A stretch of DNA of 64,000 nucleotides from Acidimicrobiaceae bacterium (GCA_016722025.1 JADKGZ010000016.1:62001-126000); one strand, 5' to 3'. Positions 35,766-48,480 are shown, counted from the stretch's first letter. The notes: a model not told the origin generated them from the letters alone. Made by a program: numbers and translations.

Positions 35766-37306
35766 CACAGCATCGCCTTGAGGTCTTGGATGCCTTGTTG
35801 GATCTCGGCTTCCAGGGCGGCGAGTTCGTCGAGGATCACCTGGGGGCTCTCGTACTCGACGTCGTCGTGGACGATCTCCTTGTAGCGGTTGATGCTGAGG
35901 TCGTAGTCGTTGGCGGCGATGTCGGCCTTGGGCACGCAGAACGACTGGTCGGTGCGGGCCCGCTGCAGCTCCGCGCTGCCGCGGACGCGCCAGCGGGCGA
36001 GGGCGTCGGGCAGGTTGTTCTTCACGTGCTCGTCGGCGGTGAGGGTGGCGATGGCGCTCAGCTTGTCGTCGGCCAGCAGCGGGGTGCGCTTGTCGTCCAG
36101 GCTGCGACCGTCGGCTTGCAGGTCGTAGAACCACACGTGGTCGGTGCCGCCAGAGTTCGTCTTGGTGAAGAACAGGATCGCGGTGGAGACACCGGCATAC
36201 GGCTTGAACACACCGGAGGGCAGCGAGACGATGCCGTCGAGCTTGTGGTCCTCCACCAGCATGCGGCGCAACTCTTTGTGCGCGTTCGACGAACCGAACA
36301 GCACACCATCGGGCACGATCACTGCTGCCCGGCCGCCGGGCTTCAGCAGGCGCAGGAACAGGGCCAGGAACAGCAGCTCGGTCTTCTTCGTCTTCACCAC
36401 CTGCAACAGGTCCTTGGCGGTGCTCTCGTAATCCAGCGAGCCGGCGAAGGGCGGGTTGGCCAGGACAAGGCTGTAACCCTCGATGTCGCCCGCATGGTCT
36501 TGCGCCAGCGAGTCGCGGTACACGATCTGCGGGTTCTGCACGCCGTGCAGCTGCAGGTTCATCGAGCCGATGCGCAGCATCGTGTTGTCGAAGTCGTACC
36601 CGTGGAACATGCCCTCGTGGAAGTGCTTCGACTGCACCGGGTCGAGCAGCGCGGCCTCATGGTTCGTTCGGATGAACTCCCCCGCTGCCACCAGGAAGCC
36701 GCACGTGCCGCTGGCCGGGTCGCAGATCGTGTCGCTGGGCGTGGGTGCCGTCATCTCCACCATCAGCTGGATGATGTGGCGCGGTGTGCGGAACTGGCCG
36801 TTCTGCCCGGCCGACGCGATCTTCGACAACATGTACTCGTACACGTCGCCCTTCGTGTCGCGATCCTGCATGGGGATCGCATCGAGCCCGTCGACCGCTT
36901 TCAGCAACAGCGCCGGCGTCGGGATGGTGAGCCGGGCACCCTTCATGTGCGTGGCATGCGTGCTGTCGGCGGCACGCGCCTGCATGAACGGGAACACGTA
37001 GCGGTCGACCACCTCGTACATGTCCTGCGCGGCCAGGTTCTTGAAGCGGGTCCATCGCAGGTCGTCGTACGGCCGACCGACCGTGTTGTCGTCGGGCTTG
37101 AACGTGCCCGCAGGGAACAGCGGGTCGATGATCGGCTTGCCGGTGCGCTGCGCCTGGTTCTCGGCTCTGGTCTGCTGCTCGTCGAGCCCCTTGATGAACA
37201 GCAGGTAGGTCAGCTGCTCCATCACCTCCAACGGGTTGGAGATACCACCGGACCAGAAGTCGTTCCAGACAGCGTCGATCCTCGACTTCAACTCACCTGT
37301 GATCAC
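35762..37306 (-). CDS. hsdM: Type I DNA N6-adenine methyltransferase subunit HsdM
   Basis: 514 residues from ATG 37306, uninterrupted. The N-terminal helical domain (MEQLTYLLFIKGLDE) is followed by the methyltransferase core with ICDPASGTCGFL (motif I, near residue 195) and LANPPFAGSLDY (N-P-P-F, near 283). The C-terminus (LAALEAEIQQGIQDLKAMLW) is the coiled region that contacts HsdS. With HsdS it methylates adenine in the recognition site to protect it from HsdR. First gene of the hsdM-hsdS-hsdR operon. Confidence 0.95.
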   Translation of the reverse strand: MITGELKSRIDAVWNDFWSGGISNPLEVMEQLTYLLFIKGLDEQQTRAENQAQRTGKPIIDPLFPAGTFKPDDNTVGRPYDDLRWTRFKNLAAQDMYEVVDRYVFPFMQARAADSTHATHMKGARLTIPTPALLLKAVDGLDAIPMQDRDTKGDVYEYMLSKIASAGQNGQFRTPRHIIQLMVEMTAPTPSDTICDPASGTCGFLVAAGEFIRTNHEAALLDPVQSKHFHEGMFHGYDFDNTMLRIGSMNLQLHGVQNPQIVYRDSLAQDHAGDIEGYSLVLANPPFAGSLDYESTAKDLLQVVKTKKTELLFLALFLRLLKPGGRAAVIVPDGVLFGSSNAHKELRRMLVEDHKLDGIVSLPSGVFKPYAGVSTAILFFTKTNSGGTDHVWFYDLQADGRSLDDKRTPLLADDKLSAIATLTADEHVKNNLPDALARWRVRGSAELQRARTDQSFCVPKADIAANDYDLSINRYKEIVHDDVEYESPQVILDELAALEAEIQQGIQDLKAMLW

Positions 37307-37424
37307 GCCGGCCGTACTCCTCGTCCCGATTGGTCACTCACTGTAGGCGGACCACGCCAGCCGGGTCGGACGGCCTGCGCATCACGGCGATGTATCCAGT
37401 ACGGGCATCGCGCCTCTCTTGACC

Positions 37425-37727
37425 ATGTTGATCGTGTTGGCCGGTTCTGCGATGTTCTGCGTCGGTGGTGCATTCATGAAGGCGTCGCAGGGGTTCACCC
37501 AGGTGCCCCCCAGCCTGGTGGTGGCGGCGAGCTTCATGATCGGCGCCGCCCTGCTCTCTCGCGCGGTGACCGGCCACATGCTGTCGACCACGCTCATCGT
37601 CGGGTTGGGCTTCGAGGCGCTCGGGGCCGTCGCGTTCGGGGTGCTCGCACTCGGCGAGCGGCTGAGCGCAGCGCAAACAGGCGGCGTGGCACTGGTGATC
37701 TGCGGGGTGGCGTTGCTGCGGCTGTGA
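37425..37727 (+). CDS. SMR-like small membrane protein lacking the conserved Glu
   Basis: 100 residues from ATG 37425 (TTG 37419 possible). Four hydrophobic helices and the block MKASQGFTQVPPSLVV match small multidrug resistance proteins (MKFSEGFTRLWPS in EmrE). In helix 1 the essential Glu of EmrE (E14) aligns with Cys in SAMFCVGGAFMK, so proton-coupled drug export in the EmrE manner is unlikely. Helix 4 has TGGVALVICGVALL. It is divergent from hsdM and may need a partner. Function uncertain. Confidence 0.65.
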   Translation: MLIVLAGSAMFCVGGAFMKASQGFTQVPPSLVVAASFMIGAALLSRAVTGHMLSTTLIVGLGFEALGAVAFGVLALGERLSAAQTGGVALVICGVALLRL

Positions 37728-37757
37728 GCGGCACGCCCACCCCTCAACGCACAGCGC

Positions 37758-38594
37758 TCATCCGCCGGCGGCGATCAGTGCCACCGCCACCGCCGTGGCG
37801 CCCACGCCCAGGCCCTGCCACCACCGCATGCGCTCACGGTTGAAGAGCACCGACAGCACCACCGCCACGGTGGCGAACTGCGACGAGGCCACCGACACCG
37901 GGCCCAGCTGCCCGCGCTGCAGGCCCAGCTGCAACGACCCGATGGCCACCAGGCCCAGCACGCCCGCCCCCATCGCGTTGCGCAGGCCGATGCCGGTGGC
38001 GAAGAACTGGTCTCGCCGAACGAAACCGATCACCGCCAGCAAGCCGAAACCTGTTGCCCGCTGCACCACCACCGGCATGAGCCCAGCGGCCCGCGACGCC
38101 TCCCCCATCAGCGTGAACGCGATGCCGAAGGCGACGCCGCTGCCGACGCCCAGCAACGCCCCTTGGCGCACGCTGCCGACACCACCGGGCGTGTACGACG
38201 TGAGCACCAGCGCCACCACCCCCAGCGCCATCCCGGCCGACGCCACACCGCTGGGCCGCACGCCGTTGATCACGTCCCACACGATCGGCACGGCGGCGAG
38301 CAGCACTGATGAGAGCGGCGCCACGATGCCCATGCGAGCCACGGCGTATCCGCGATACAGCAGCATCAGCCCGGTGATCATCGACAGGCCCGACAGCGCC
38401 CCGATGACCACATCGCGACCGATCCACTGCGAGTCGACCAGCAACAGCAGCATGGGCGACAGCAACGTGCTCACCGCCACCGCCGTGCGCGTGACCGTCA
38501 ACGCAGGTGTCGTGCGCGCCGAGCGTGCGGCGAAGAAGTCGGATGCGCCCAGCAGCAGTGCTGCCGCGATCGCGAATGCCAGAGCAGCGCTCAC
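37758..38594 (-). CDS. EamA/DMT-family transporter
   Basis: 278 residues from ATG 38594. Ten hydrophobic helices in two five-helix halves fit the EamA drug/metabolite transporter family; APLSSVLLAAVPIVWDV and ASSQFATVAVVLSVLF are the typical ends of helices 4 and 9. The substrate is unknown. Its start is 12 bp from the stop of the class V aminotransferase gene in the same direction, so the two may be cotranscribed. Confidence 0.85.
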   Translation of the reverse strand: MSAALAFAIAAALLLGASDFFAARSARTTPALTVTRTAVAVSTLLSPMLLLLVDSQWIGRDVVIGALSGLSMITGLMLLYRGYAVARMGIVAPLSSVLLAAVPIVWDVINGVRPSGVASAGMALGVVALVLTSYTPGGVGSVRQGALLGVGSGVAFGIAFTLMGEASRAAGLMPVVVQRATGFGLLAVIGFVRRDQFFATGIGLRNAMGAGVLGLVAIGSLQLGLQRGQLGPVSVASSQFATVAVVLSVLFNRERMRWWQGLGVGATAVAVALIAAGG

Positions 38595-38605
38595 CGGTGG
38601 CGTCG

Positions 38606-39761
38606 CTACGACAGCATCTCAGCGAGCGCAGCCACCAGCGCGTCGGAGTCGCCCTCGGTGTTGTGTGCGGCGAAGCTGACCCGGACGAAGTTCTGCCCGT
38701 TCCACACGGGCAACGGCACCTCGATGCGATGCTCGCGGAAGAGCCGCTCCTTCAACGCCACCGCGTCGACATGATCGGGAAGGCGGATCGACGCGAGCTG
38801 GCCGATCCACTCGGTCGAGTCGGGACTGATCGACTCGAGGCCGGTGAGTGAGGGCGTTGATTCGCGACCGGGTGAGCAACGCCAGCCGGTGCCCTTCCGC
38901 CTGCACGCCGGCCCAGTCGTGGGTGTTGCAGAAGTCGAGCGCGGCCGAGACCGCAAGGAACGGGGAGAGATCGCGAGTGCCCTGCCACTCGTGGTAGTCG
39001 ACGAACTGCGACTCGCTGGGATGGTCGCTCTCCCACCCCCAGCTGACCACCAGCGGCTCCAGCCACGCCTGTGCGGTGGGGTGCGCGTAGAGGAACGAGC
39101 ACCCCTTCGGCGCACATGCCCACTTGTGCAGCGCGCCCGTGTAGACGTCGCACTCCAGCTGCGCCAGGTCGAGCGGCACGTGCCCGGGTACGTGCGCTCC
39201 GTCGACGATCGACACGATGCCGGCAGCGCGCGCACGACGGCAGAGCTCGGCCACCGGGAAGACCAGCGCGGTGGCGCTGGTGAGGTGGTCGAGGAACAGC
39301 ACCTTGGTGCGCGGCGTGACCGCCGACCACACGCGCTCGACGAAGTCGGCAGCCGTGCTGACCGGCACAGGGATGGGTACCCGCACGTACGACGCCCCTG
39401 CTTCGGCACACCGCTTGCGCCAGGTGCGGTACATGGCGCCGTACTCGTGGTCGGTGGTGAGCACCTCGTCGCCCGGCTGCAGGTGCAGGTTGTTCGCCAC
39501 CATGTTGACGGCCGTGGTGGGGTTCGGGAAGAACACCACGTCGTCGGCGGCGGCGCCCACGAACGAGCCCAGTCGAGCACGTGCCTCGGCCAACAGCTCG
39601 GGCGCCCGGCGTTGCAGCCACGCAACCGGGTTGCGTTCCATCTCGCGCTGCAACCCTTCATAGGCCTGCTGCACCACCGCGGGCACGGCACCGAACGAAC
39701 CATGATTGAGGAAGACGAGATCCGGATCGAGCAGGAAGTCGTCGCGTGTGGGCCTGGGCAT
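38606..39761 (-). CDS. Class V aminotransferase (isopenicillin-N-epimerase-like), one frameshift
   Basis: About 385 residues from ATG 39761. The frame MPRPTRDDFLLDPDLVFLNHGSFG continues to about 38850 (RSRINALT), then the protein resumes in another frame (TGLESISPDSTEWIGQLASI) to 38606; one extra base explains it. PLP features: NHGSFGAVP, HEYGAMYRTW, SIVDGAHVPGH with the ring-stacking Asp, and TGALHKWACAPKG with the Schiff-base Lys. It is a fold-type I PLP enzyme, possibly a cysteine desulfurase-like or epimerase activity. Substrate unknown. Confidence 0.8.
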
Positions 39762-39813
39762 CGGCGGTCAGCGTAGACGCCGGCCCCCGTTGTGGTCGGG
39801 TACGTTGCGGGGC

Positions 39814-41061
39814 ATGGCACTTCCCTCCCATGGTCTCGGCCGCGACGACGTGTTGGCCCAGCTCGACGGTCTCAAGGCCGACGATGTTCGTTGGCGCGAC
39901 GGTCACGCGTTCACGCTGGTGTACAACGCCGGCGACGACGTGCTGGCCGTCGCCGAGGCGGCCTACGCCAGGTACTCCAGTGAGAACGCACTCAACACCG
40001 ATGCGTTCCCCAGCCTGCGCCGCATACAGAACGAGGTCGTCGGCATCGTCGGCGACTGGCTGCAGGCCGGGCCCGAGGGCGCCGGGTTCATGACCAGCGG
40101 CGGTACCGAGAGCATCCTGATGGCGGTGAAGGCCGCTCGCGAACGGGGCCGCAAGGAGCGCAACATCACCGCCCCCAACGTGGTGCTGCCCACCAGCGCA
40201 CATGCGGCGTTCGAGAAGGGGTGCTACTACTTCGGCCTCGAGAGCCGGCGCATTCCGGTGGGCGCCGACTGGCGAGCCGACGTACCGGCCATGGAAGCGG
40301 CGATCGACGACAACACCGTGCTGGTGGTGGGCTCGGCGCCGCAGTACCCGCAAGGTGTGATCGACCCCATCGCCGACATCGCGGCGCTGGCCGCCGCCCG
40401 CGACATCAACTGCCACGTCGACGGGTGCATGGGCGGCGTCACCCTCACCTACCTGGCCCGCTTGGGCCACGACATCCAGCCGTGGAACTTCACCGTGCCG
40501 GGGGTCACCAGCATCTCGGTCGACCTGCACAAGTTCGGGTACACGGCCAAGGGCGCATCGGTGATCATGCATCGCAACAAGCGCCTGCGCAACTACCAGA
40601 CCTACGTCACCGACAACTGGCTGGGTGGCCTGTACGGCTCGTCGGGCGTGCTCGGCACCAAGGGCGGTGGCGCCATGGCTGCCGCGTGGGCCGTGATGAA
40701 CTACCTCGGCGACGACGGCTACCTGCGGCTCGCGGCCGCCGCCCGACGTGCGTGCGAGCAACTGGCGGCTGCCGTCGTGGCGATTCCTGAGCTGCAGTTG
40801 CGCGCCGCGCCTGATGCGATGCTGCTGGCGTTCGGCGCCGCCGACCCGGCGCGGCTGGATGTGTACGCACTGGCCGATGCACTGTGGCGGCGCGGCTGGT
40901 ACCTCGACCGGCAAGGCCCGCCGGCCTCGTTGCACTGCACCGTCAACGCGGTGCACGACGGCAAGATCGACGCCTTCGTGACCGACCTGCATGCATCGCT
41001 CGCAGAGGTGCTGGCAGCGGGTGCCGGCGGCGAACAAGGCGCGTACGGCACCGTCGAGTGA
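39814..41061 (+). CDS. PLP-dependent decarboxylase/lyase, sphingosine-1-phosphate-lyase-like
   Basis: 415 residues from ATG 39814. Group II decarboxylase-fold features: GFMTSGGTESILMAVKAARE (PLP phosphate), SAHAAFEKGCYYFG, NCHVDGCMGG (PLP Asp) and SVDLHKFGYTAKGASVI with the Lys. The N-terminal ARYSSENALNTDAFPSLRRIQNEVV is typical of the Dpl1/SGPL1 branch, which splits phosphorylated long-chain bases. Bacterial members of this branch have varied substrates. Divergent from the aminotransferase gene. Confidence 0.85.
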   Translation: MALPSHGLGRDDVLAQLDGLKADDVRWRDGHAFTLVYNAGDDVLAVAEAAYARYSSENALNTDAFPSLRRIQNEVVGIVGDWLQAGPEGAGFMTSGGTESILMAVKAARERGRKERNITAPNVVLPTSAHAAFEKGCYYFGLESRRIPVGADWRADVPAMEAAIDDNTVLVVGSAPQYPQGVIDPIADIAALAAARDINCHVDGCMGGVTLTYLARLGHDIQPWNFTVPGVTSISVDLHKFGYTAKGASVIMHRNKRLRNYQTYVTDNWLGGLYGSSGVLGTKGGGAMAAAWAVMNYLGDDGYLRLAAAARRACEQLAAAVVAIPELQLRAAPDAMLLAFGAADPARLDVYALADALWRRGWYLDRQGPPASLHCTVNAVHDGKIDAFVTDLHASLAEVLAAGAGGEQGAYGTVE

Positions 41062-41071
41062 CGTCGAGTGA

Positions 41072-41099
41072 GCGGGCAGCGTGTGCACACGCTGCCCGC
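41072..41099. terminator. 28-bp perfect palindrome, bidirectional terminator
   Basis: GCGGGCAGCGTGTG followed by its exact complement CACACGCTGCCCGC, 10 bp after the lyase stop and 23 bp before the convergent gene's stop. The position suits a terminator serving both strands. No long T-run. Confidence 0.7.
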
Positions 41100-41122
41100 C
41101 CGCCCTTGCTCACCGCGTGCGC

Positions 41123-41542
41123 TCAGTAGACGGGGTTCACCCAGTCGATCCAGAGGCTGTTCGAATCTGCCGGGTCGACCCTGACGTTGAGCCGCAGGCC
41201 CGGCTGGCAGCGACCGAGGTGGATCTGCATCACGGTCTCCTGCCGGCTGACCGGCATCGGCACGCCGCTGGGCATCATCACCAGCAGCTCCAGCTCGACC
41301 ACCGGGTTGAAGTTCAACATCGCCCCGGTCTGGCGTGCAGAGGTGATGGTGGCGACTGCAGGCACACCGTTGGCGATGGCCTGCGTCGCCAGCACCGAGC
41401 CCTGCGCCATGTTGGCCATCATCTGATTGGCCTGGGCCATGCGTGCCGACGCATCGGCCATGCGGTCCTTCATCGGCGGCGCGGCATCGTTGATCGCCTT
41501 GCCCTGGTCGCTGAGCTTCTTGATGTCCTTGAAGAAACCCAT
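41123..41542 (-). CDS. Unknown protein with the beta module of the 22387 gene
   Basis: 139 residues from ATG 41542. The N-terminus MGFFKDIKKLSDQ and a Met/Ala/Gln-rich helix (MADASARMAQANQMMANMAQ) lead into a beta-rich module, residues 65-137, with FNPVVELELLVMMPSG, VMQIHLGRCQPGLRLNVRV and LWIDW. The same pattern, ending in IDW, appears twice in the protein encoded at 22387. Function unknown. It overlaps the previous gene as read. Confidence 0.75.
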   Translation of the reverse strand: MGFFKDIKKLSDQGKAINDAAPPMKDRMADASARMAQANQMMANMAQGSVLATQAIANGVPAVATITSARQTGAMLNFNPVVELELLVMMPSGVPMPVSRQETVMQIHLGRCQPGLRLNVRVDPADSNSLWIDWVNPVY

Positions 41543-41961
41543 GGTTCAGACCGTCCGCGATACACGTCCGAGAACGCCTTGGCCACGGCCGGCTCGCCCT
41601 GGATGCGGGCGTTCCAACCATCGTGGGCCTGCTGCCACGAGGCGCCGTCGATGCCATGCGAGGCGGCGATGCCGGGCAGTGCCGACTGGTCGTAGTTCAA
41701 CGGTGCGATCGCCTTCACGATCACGGCGTACTGCTGCAGGCTGACGCCGGCAATGGCGTCGAGCCCGCCGGGCTGTGCCTGCAGGTTGCCGGCCGCCGCC
41801 TGCTGGTGCGCTTGTGCCTCCGCCATCACGGCTTGCTGCTGCGCCATCATCTGCGCCTGGTTGATCTGCGCGCTGTTGGCCATCTGCTGCGACTGCTCGA
41901 TCAGCCCTGGCGCCGCGGCGACCGCTTCCTTCATGTCCTTCATCTGCTTGAACAAGCCCAT
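41470..41961 (-). CDS. Unknown protein with the C-terminal helical module of the 22387 gene (possible frameshift near the end)
   Basis: 163 residues from ATG 41961, which has a strong AGGAGG site. The N-terminus is MGLFKQMKDMKEA followed by a Gln/Ala/Met-rich coiled region. The C-terminal module (about 73-137: GVSLQQYAVIVKAI...SHGIDGASWQQAHDGWNARI...FSDVYRGR) matches the third module of the protein at 22387. As read, the frame overlaps the next gene by 73 bp; one missing base near 41560 would give a stop at 41552, just before that gene. Function unknown. Confidence 0.7.
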   Translation of the reverse strand: MGLFKQMKDMKEAVAAAPGLIEQSQQMANSAQINQAQMMAQQQAVMAEAQAHQQAAAGNLQAQPGGLDAIAGVSLQQYAVIVKAIAPLNYDQSALPGIAASHGIDGASWQQAHDGWNARIQGEPAVAKAFSDVYRGRSEPWVSSRTSRSSATRARRSTMPRRR

Positions 41962-42054
41962 TGCAGTTCCTCCTGGGGTGTTGTTGAGGGCATCGTGCGC
42001 CCTCCCCCGCTCACTGTCATGAGTAGTGGGCTACTCAACTTCCAGCGGCTGTGC

Positions 42055-42786
42055 TCAGTGGCCACCCACCAGTGCACGCAACGACGTCACCAGCGACACC
42101 AGTTCGGCAGCCTCGTCGGCATCGAGCACGGCCGCGTACAGGCCGGCGAGCACCGTGTCGGTGAGCGCCTCGGCTGCGGCCTTGGCGGTGCGCTGCACCT
42201 CCGGGTAGGGCTCTGGCCAGCCGAACTGCTTGCCGTGAGGCGCACCACCGCTGGCCAGCACCGCATCGCGCGGGTGCAGCCCCGACGCGACCACGGCGAC
42301 GATGTGCACGCTGCCGCGCAGCTCGCGCAGGACGTGCATCAGCAAGAAGGCGCGCGCCTCGGCGTCGTCGGGTCGCGGCTCTGCCCGCCACGCGGCGAAC
42401 AGCGCCAGGCCGGTGCAGTCGACGCCATCGGCAACCTTGCCGGCGAGCTCGGCAAGCCGGCCGGCAGCGCCGAACCCCCGCAGCCGGGCGACCGAACTGG
42501 GCACACGCCGCGTAGCGGCACCGCGGCGGCCCCTTCCACCGCAATGCCGCTCTCCCACATCTTGCGCACCAGAGCCGGCTCGAAGAACCCGAACGCCGAC
42601 GTCACCACATCAGCATCGACGTCGCCGAGCACCCCGCCACGGCCGGCGATGTAGTAGGCGTACCCGTTCGGATAGCCGGCGTCGCGGCACGGCCCGAGCA
42701 CCTCCGGTGCAGCATCCACAGCCACCCACGTCGCCGATGGGGCCGGTGAGGCCACGCACGCTGTCGATCACGCTGGGGGTCGTCAT
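42055..42786 (-). CDS. SCO6745-family protein, two frameshifts
   Basis: About 244 codons from ATG 42786 (MTTPSVIDSVRGLTGPIG). The protein continues in a second frame with GYPNGYAYYIAGRGGVLGDV and VVTSAFGFFEPALVRKMWE, then a third with AELAGKVADGVDCTGLALFA, AFLLMHVLRELRGSVHIVAVVA and LHPRDAVLASGGAPHGKQFG, to 42055. The blocks GYFAGRAAPLG-like, hydrophobic FxFxPALVRK and LRELRGSxHxA match the actinobacterial SCO6745 family. Its function is not known to me. Indels near 42725 and 42500. Confidence 0.65.
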
Positions 42787-42863
42787 GGCCGCGAACGTAC
42801 GCCCCGCCGGCGCGCGGTCGGCGACGACGCCGGTCCACGCGGGGTAGGTCGGCCTGCCACACC

Positions 42864-43060
42864 CGGTCGGGAGAGTCGCCCACGCAGCCAGCGCGGTCGG
42901 CGCCGAAGGAGCAACCTCCCCGGAATCTCTCAGGCCAACGGACCGACCGGGTGGGCAACGCTGGAAAGCAGTCGGGCAAGGCCGGCTCGCCGACGGGGAA
43001 ACCCGATCACCGGTTCGCCGGCCCGGGGAAAGCTCTCAGGCAACCATGACAGCGGGGGAA
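42864..43060 (+). ncRNA. Tandem glycine riboswitch upstream of gcvP
   Basis: Two consecutive glycine aptamers. The first has GGGAGAGTC, GCGCCGAAGGAGCAA and TCTCTCAGGCCAA, closed by CGGTCGG/CCGACCG. The second has GCTGGAAAGC, CGCCGACGGGGAAA and GCTCTCAGGCAA and ends at GACAGCGGGG. These are the conserved cores of the class. Binding of glycine would switch on expression of the glycine cleavage gene 40 bp downstream. Confidence 0.93.
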
Positions 43061-43099
43061 GCAGTTCGCACGCGCCACGACTGGCCTGGAGGCTCCCCG

Positions 43100-45827
<2,728 letters not shown>

Positions 45828-45830
<3 letters not shown>

Positions 45831-45975
45831 CCCGCTCCGGGCTGGGGCCGCGGGGGCGCTGGGCGGGGGGGGGGCCCCCCCGGGGGGGGGGGGGGGGGCG
45901 CGGCCCGGGGCCGGGGGGAACCCCGGCGGGGAGCGGAAAAAGGGGGGGGGGGGGGCCCGGGGGGGCCCAGAGGGG
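45828..45975. other. G/C homopolymer tract, probable sequence artefact
   Basis: Runs of C and G, including G10, C7, G17, G7 and G14, replace normal sequence just after the gcvP coding end. No gene is supported. The run lengths are unlike anything else in the window and mark a low-quality or mis-assembled join between gcvP and the next gene. Confidence 0.85.
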
Positions 45976-46075
45976 GAACCCAGAGTGCGGCGAAGCGTCG
46001 TGAGGGCAGCGAAGCGCTCGACCCGACACGCAACGGCGCACCCGGCGCTCCATGGGCGCGCTACGGTCCCACCTC

Positions 46076-46840
46076 ATGGCAGAGAGTTCCACACCCGGGT
46101 TGGGCGACCTGATGGGGTTGTTCGGCCCCAACAACCCGTTCAGCGGCATCAGCAAGTCGATCGCGCAGTTCCAGCGCGGCGTCAGCCAGTTCCTCGACAG
46201 CGTCGAGAAGTTCAACGACACGATGGACCAACTGAACGGGGTCGCCAAGCGAGTGAACGGGTTGCTCGACACCGTCGAGGAGCCGATCCAGGCGTTCGTG
46301 CCGCAGATCACGCGCACGATCAAGGCCGCCGACGCGCTGGTCGACCAGCTCAGTGGGCCCATCGAGAAGGTCGCGCCCAGCCTCAACCGGTTCGCCGACA
46401 TGCTCTCCAACCCTGCGTTGCTGGCGCTGCCCGCGGAACTGGGCGACTTCATGAACACGCTCGGCGACCTCGCGCAGCGCTTGCAGCCGTTGGGCCAGCT
46501 GGCCGAGTCGGCGGGCGGCTGGTTCGGGCTGCGCCCCCTTGCCGCGTTGCGGTCGGGCAGTGGCACGGCGCGTTCGACGCCGCCGGTCGCCAGCCCTGCC
46601 CCTCCCCCGCCGCCCGCGCGCACGACTGCCCCGGCGAAGAAGGCCCCGGCGAAGAGGGCTCCGGCGAAGAGGGCTCCGGCGAAGAAGGTCGCACCCAAGA
46701 AGGCCGCCGCAGCGACACCGGCCACGGCTGCACCGAAGAAGGCCGCGCCGAAGAAGGCTGCACCGAAGAAGGCTGCATCGAGGAAAGCCGCCGCCAAGAA
46801 GACGTCCGCGAGGAAGGCCCCACCCAAGAAGGCTCGGTAG
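46076..46840 (+). CDS. Phasin-like protein with histone-H1-like Lys/Ala/Pro tail
   Basis: 254 residues from ATG 46076. Residues 1-150 are helical and amphipathic (ISKSIAQFQRGVSQFLDSVE, VNGLLDTVEEPIQAFVPQI), similar in style to phasins or other surface-binding helices. The last 80 residues are APAKKAPAKRAPAKK-type repeats like histone H1 or the tail of PhaF, which bind DNA. No PHA genes are near, so granule binding is unproven. Convergent with gcvT. Confidence 0.65.
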   Translation: MAESSTPGLGDLMGLFGPNNPFSGISKSIAQFQRGVSQFLDSVEKFNDTMDQLNGVAKRVNGLLDTVEEPIQAFVPQITRTIKAADALVDQLSGPIEKVAPSLNRFADMLSNPALLALPAELGDFMNTLGDLAQRLQPLGQLAESAGGWFGLRPLAALRSGSGTARSTPPVASPAPPPPPARTTAPAKKAPAKRAPAKRAPAKKVAPKKAAAATPATAAPKKAAPKKAAPKKAASRKAAAKKTSARKAPPKKAR

Positions 46841-46846
46841 TGGTGG

Positions 46847-47901
<1,055 letters not shown>

Positions 47902-47902
<1 letters not shown>

Positions 47903-48357
47903 CACACGGCCTGAGCAGCGGCGAGCAACGCCCCGTCGGGATCGCCGAAGTGCAGCAGCGACGCGTCGAGATCGGTCTTCACGCTGCCGATGGCCAGCAC
48001 GTTGAGCACGCCCTGGCCGCCGCGGCGCACGATGTCGATGAGCATCTCACCGTCGCACAGCAGCACGTCGTTGCCGCTGATCACCAGCGTGGCCGTGGCG
48101 ATGTCGGTGTCGGCCTGCTCGCGCAAGTAGGTGAACGCCTTGCGCACCGATTCCAGCTTGATGCCGGCGTCGAGCAGGCTCTTGATGACGCGCAGCTCGA
48201 GCAGGTCTCGGTAGCTGTAGGTGCGCCGGCTGCCGCTGCCGGTGGCGTCGGTGAGCGAGGGCCGAATGAGGTCGGTGCGTGCCCAGTAATCGAGTTGCCG
48301 ATACGAGATGCCCACCACGCTGGCGGCCTTGGTACCGCTGAAACCGAGCTCACTCAT
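47902..48357 (-). CDS. MerR-family transcriptional regulator
   Basis: 151 residues from ATG 48357. N-terminal winged helix FSGTKAASVVGISYRQLDYWARTDLIRPS and RTYSYRDLLELRVIKSLLDAG; the C-terminus has no metal cysteines and ends in a small beta domain (LLCDGEMLIDIVRRGGQGVL). This is the counterpart of mycobacterial Rv1830, which lies in the same order beside garA, ftsR and the nuclease-like gene. Likely regulates cell division or metabolism genes. Confidence 0.9.
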
Positions 48358-48480
48358 CGATGCCTCCGAAGGTTCGTCACACGCGAGTAACTACGCCTGT
48401 GTAACAGGGTCGCCATCGTAGGCCGCATGCGAGCACGCCGTCAAGCACGCTTCGCGCGATGAATCGCGCGCTGCGTGCGC

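Noticed and set aside
45833..46030. Proteins encoded in the G-run region
   Set aside because: Homopolymer tracts give only Gly/Pro/Arg strings; the tract looks like a sequence artefact.
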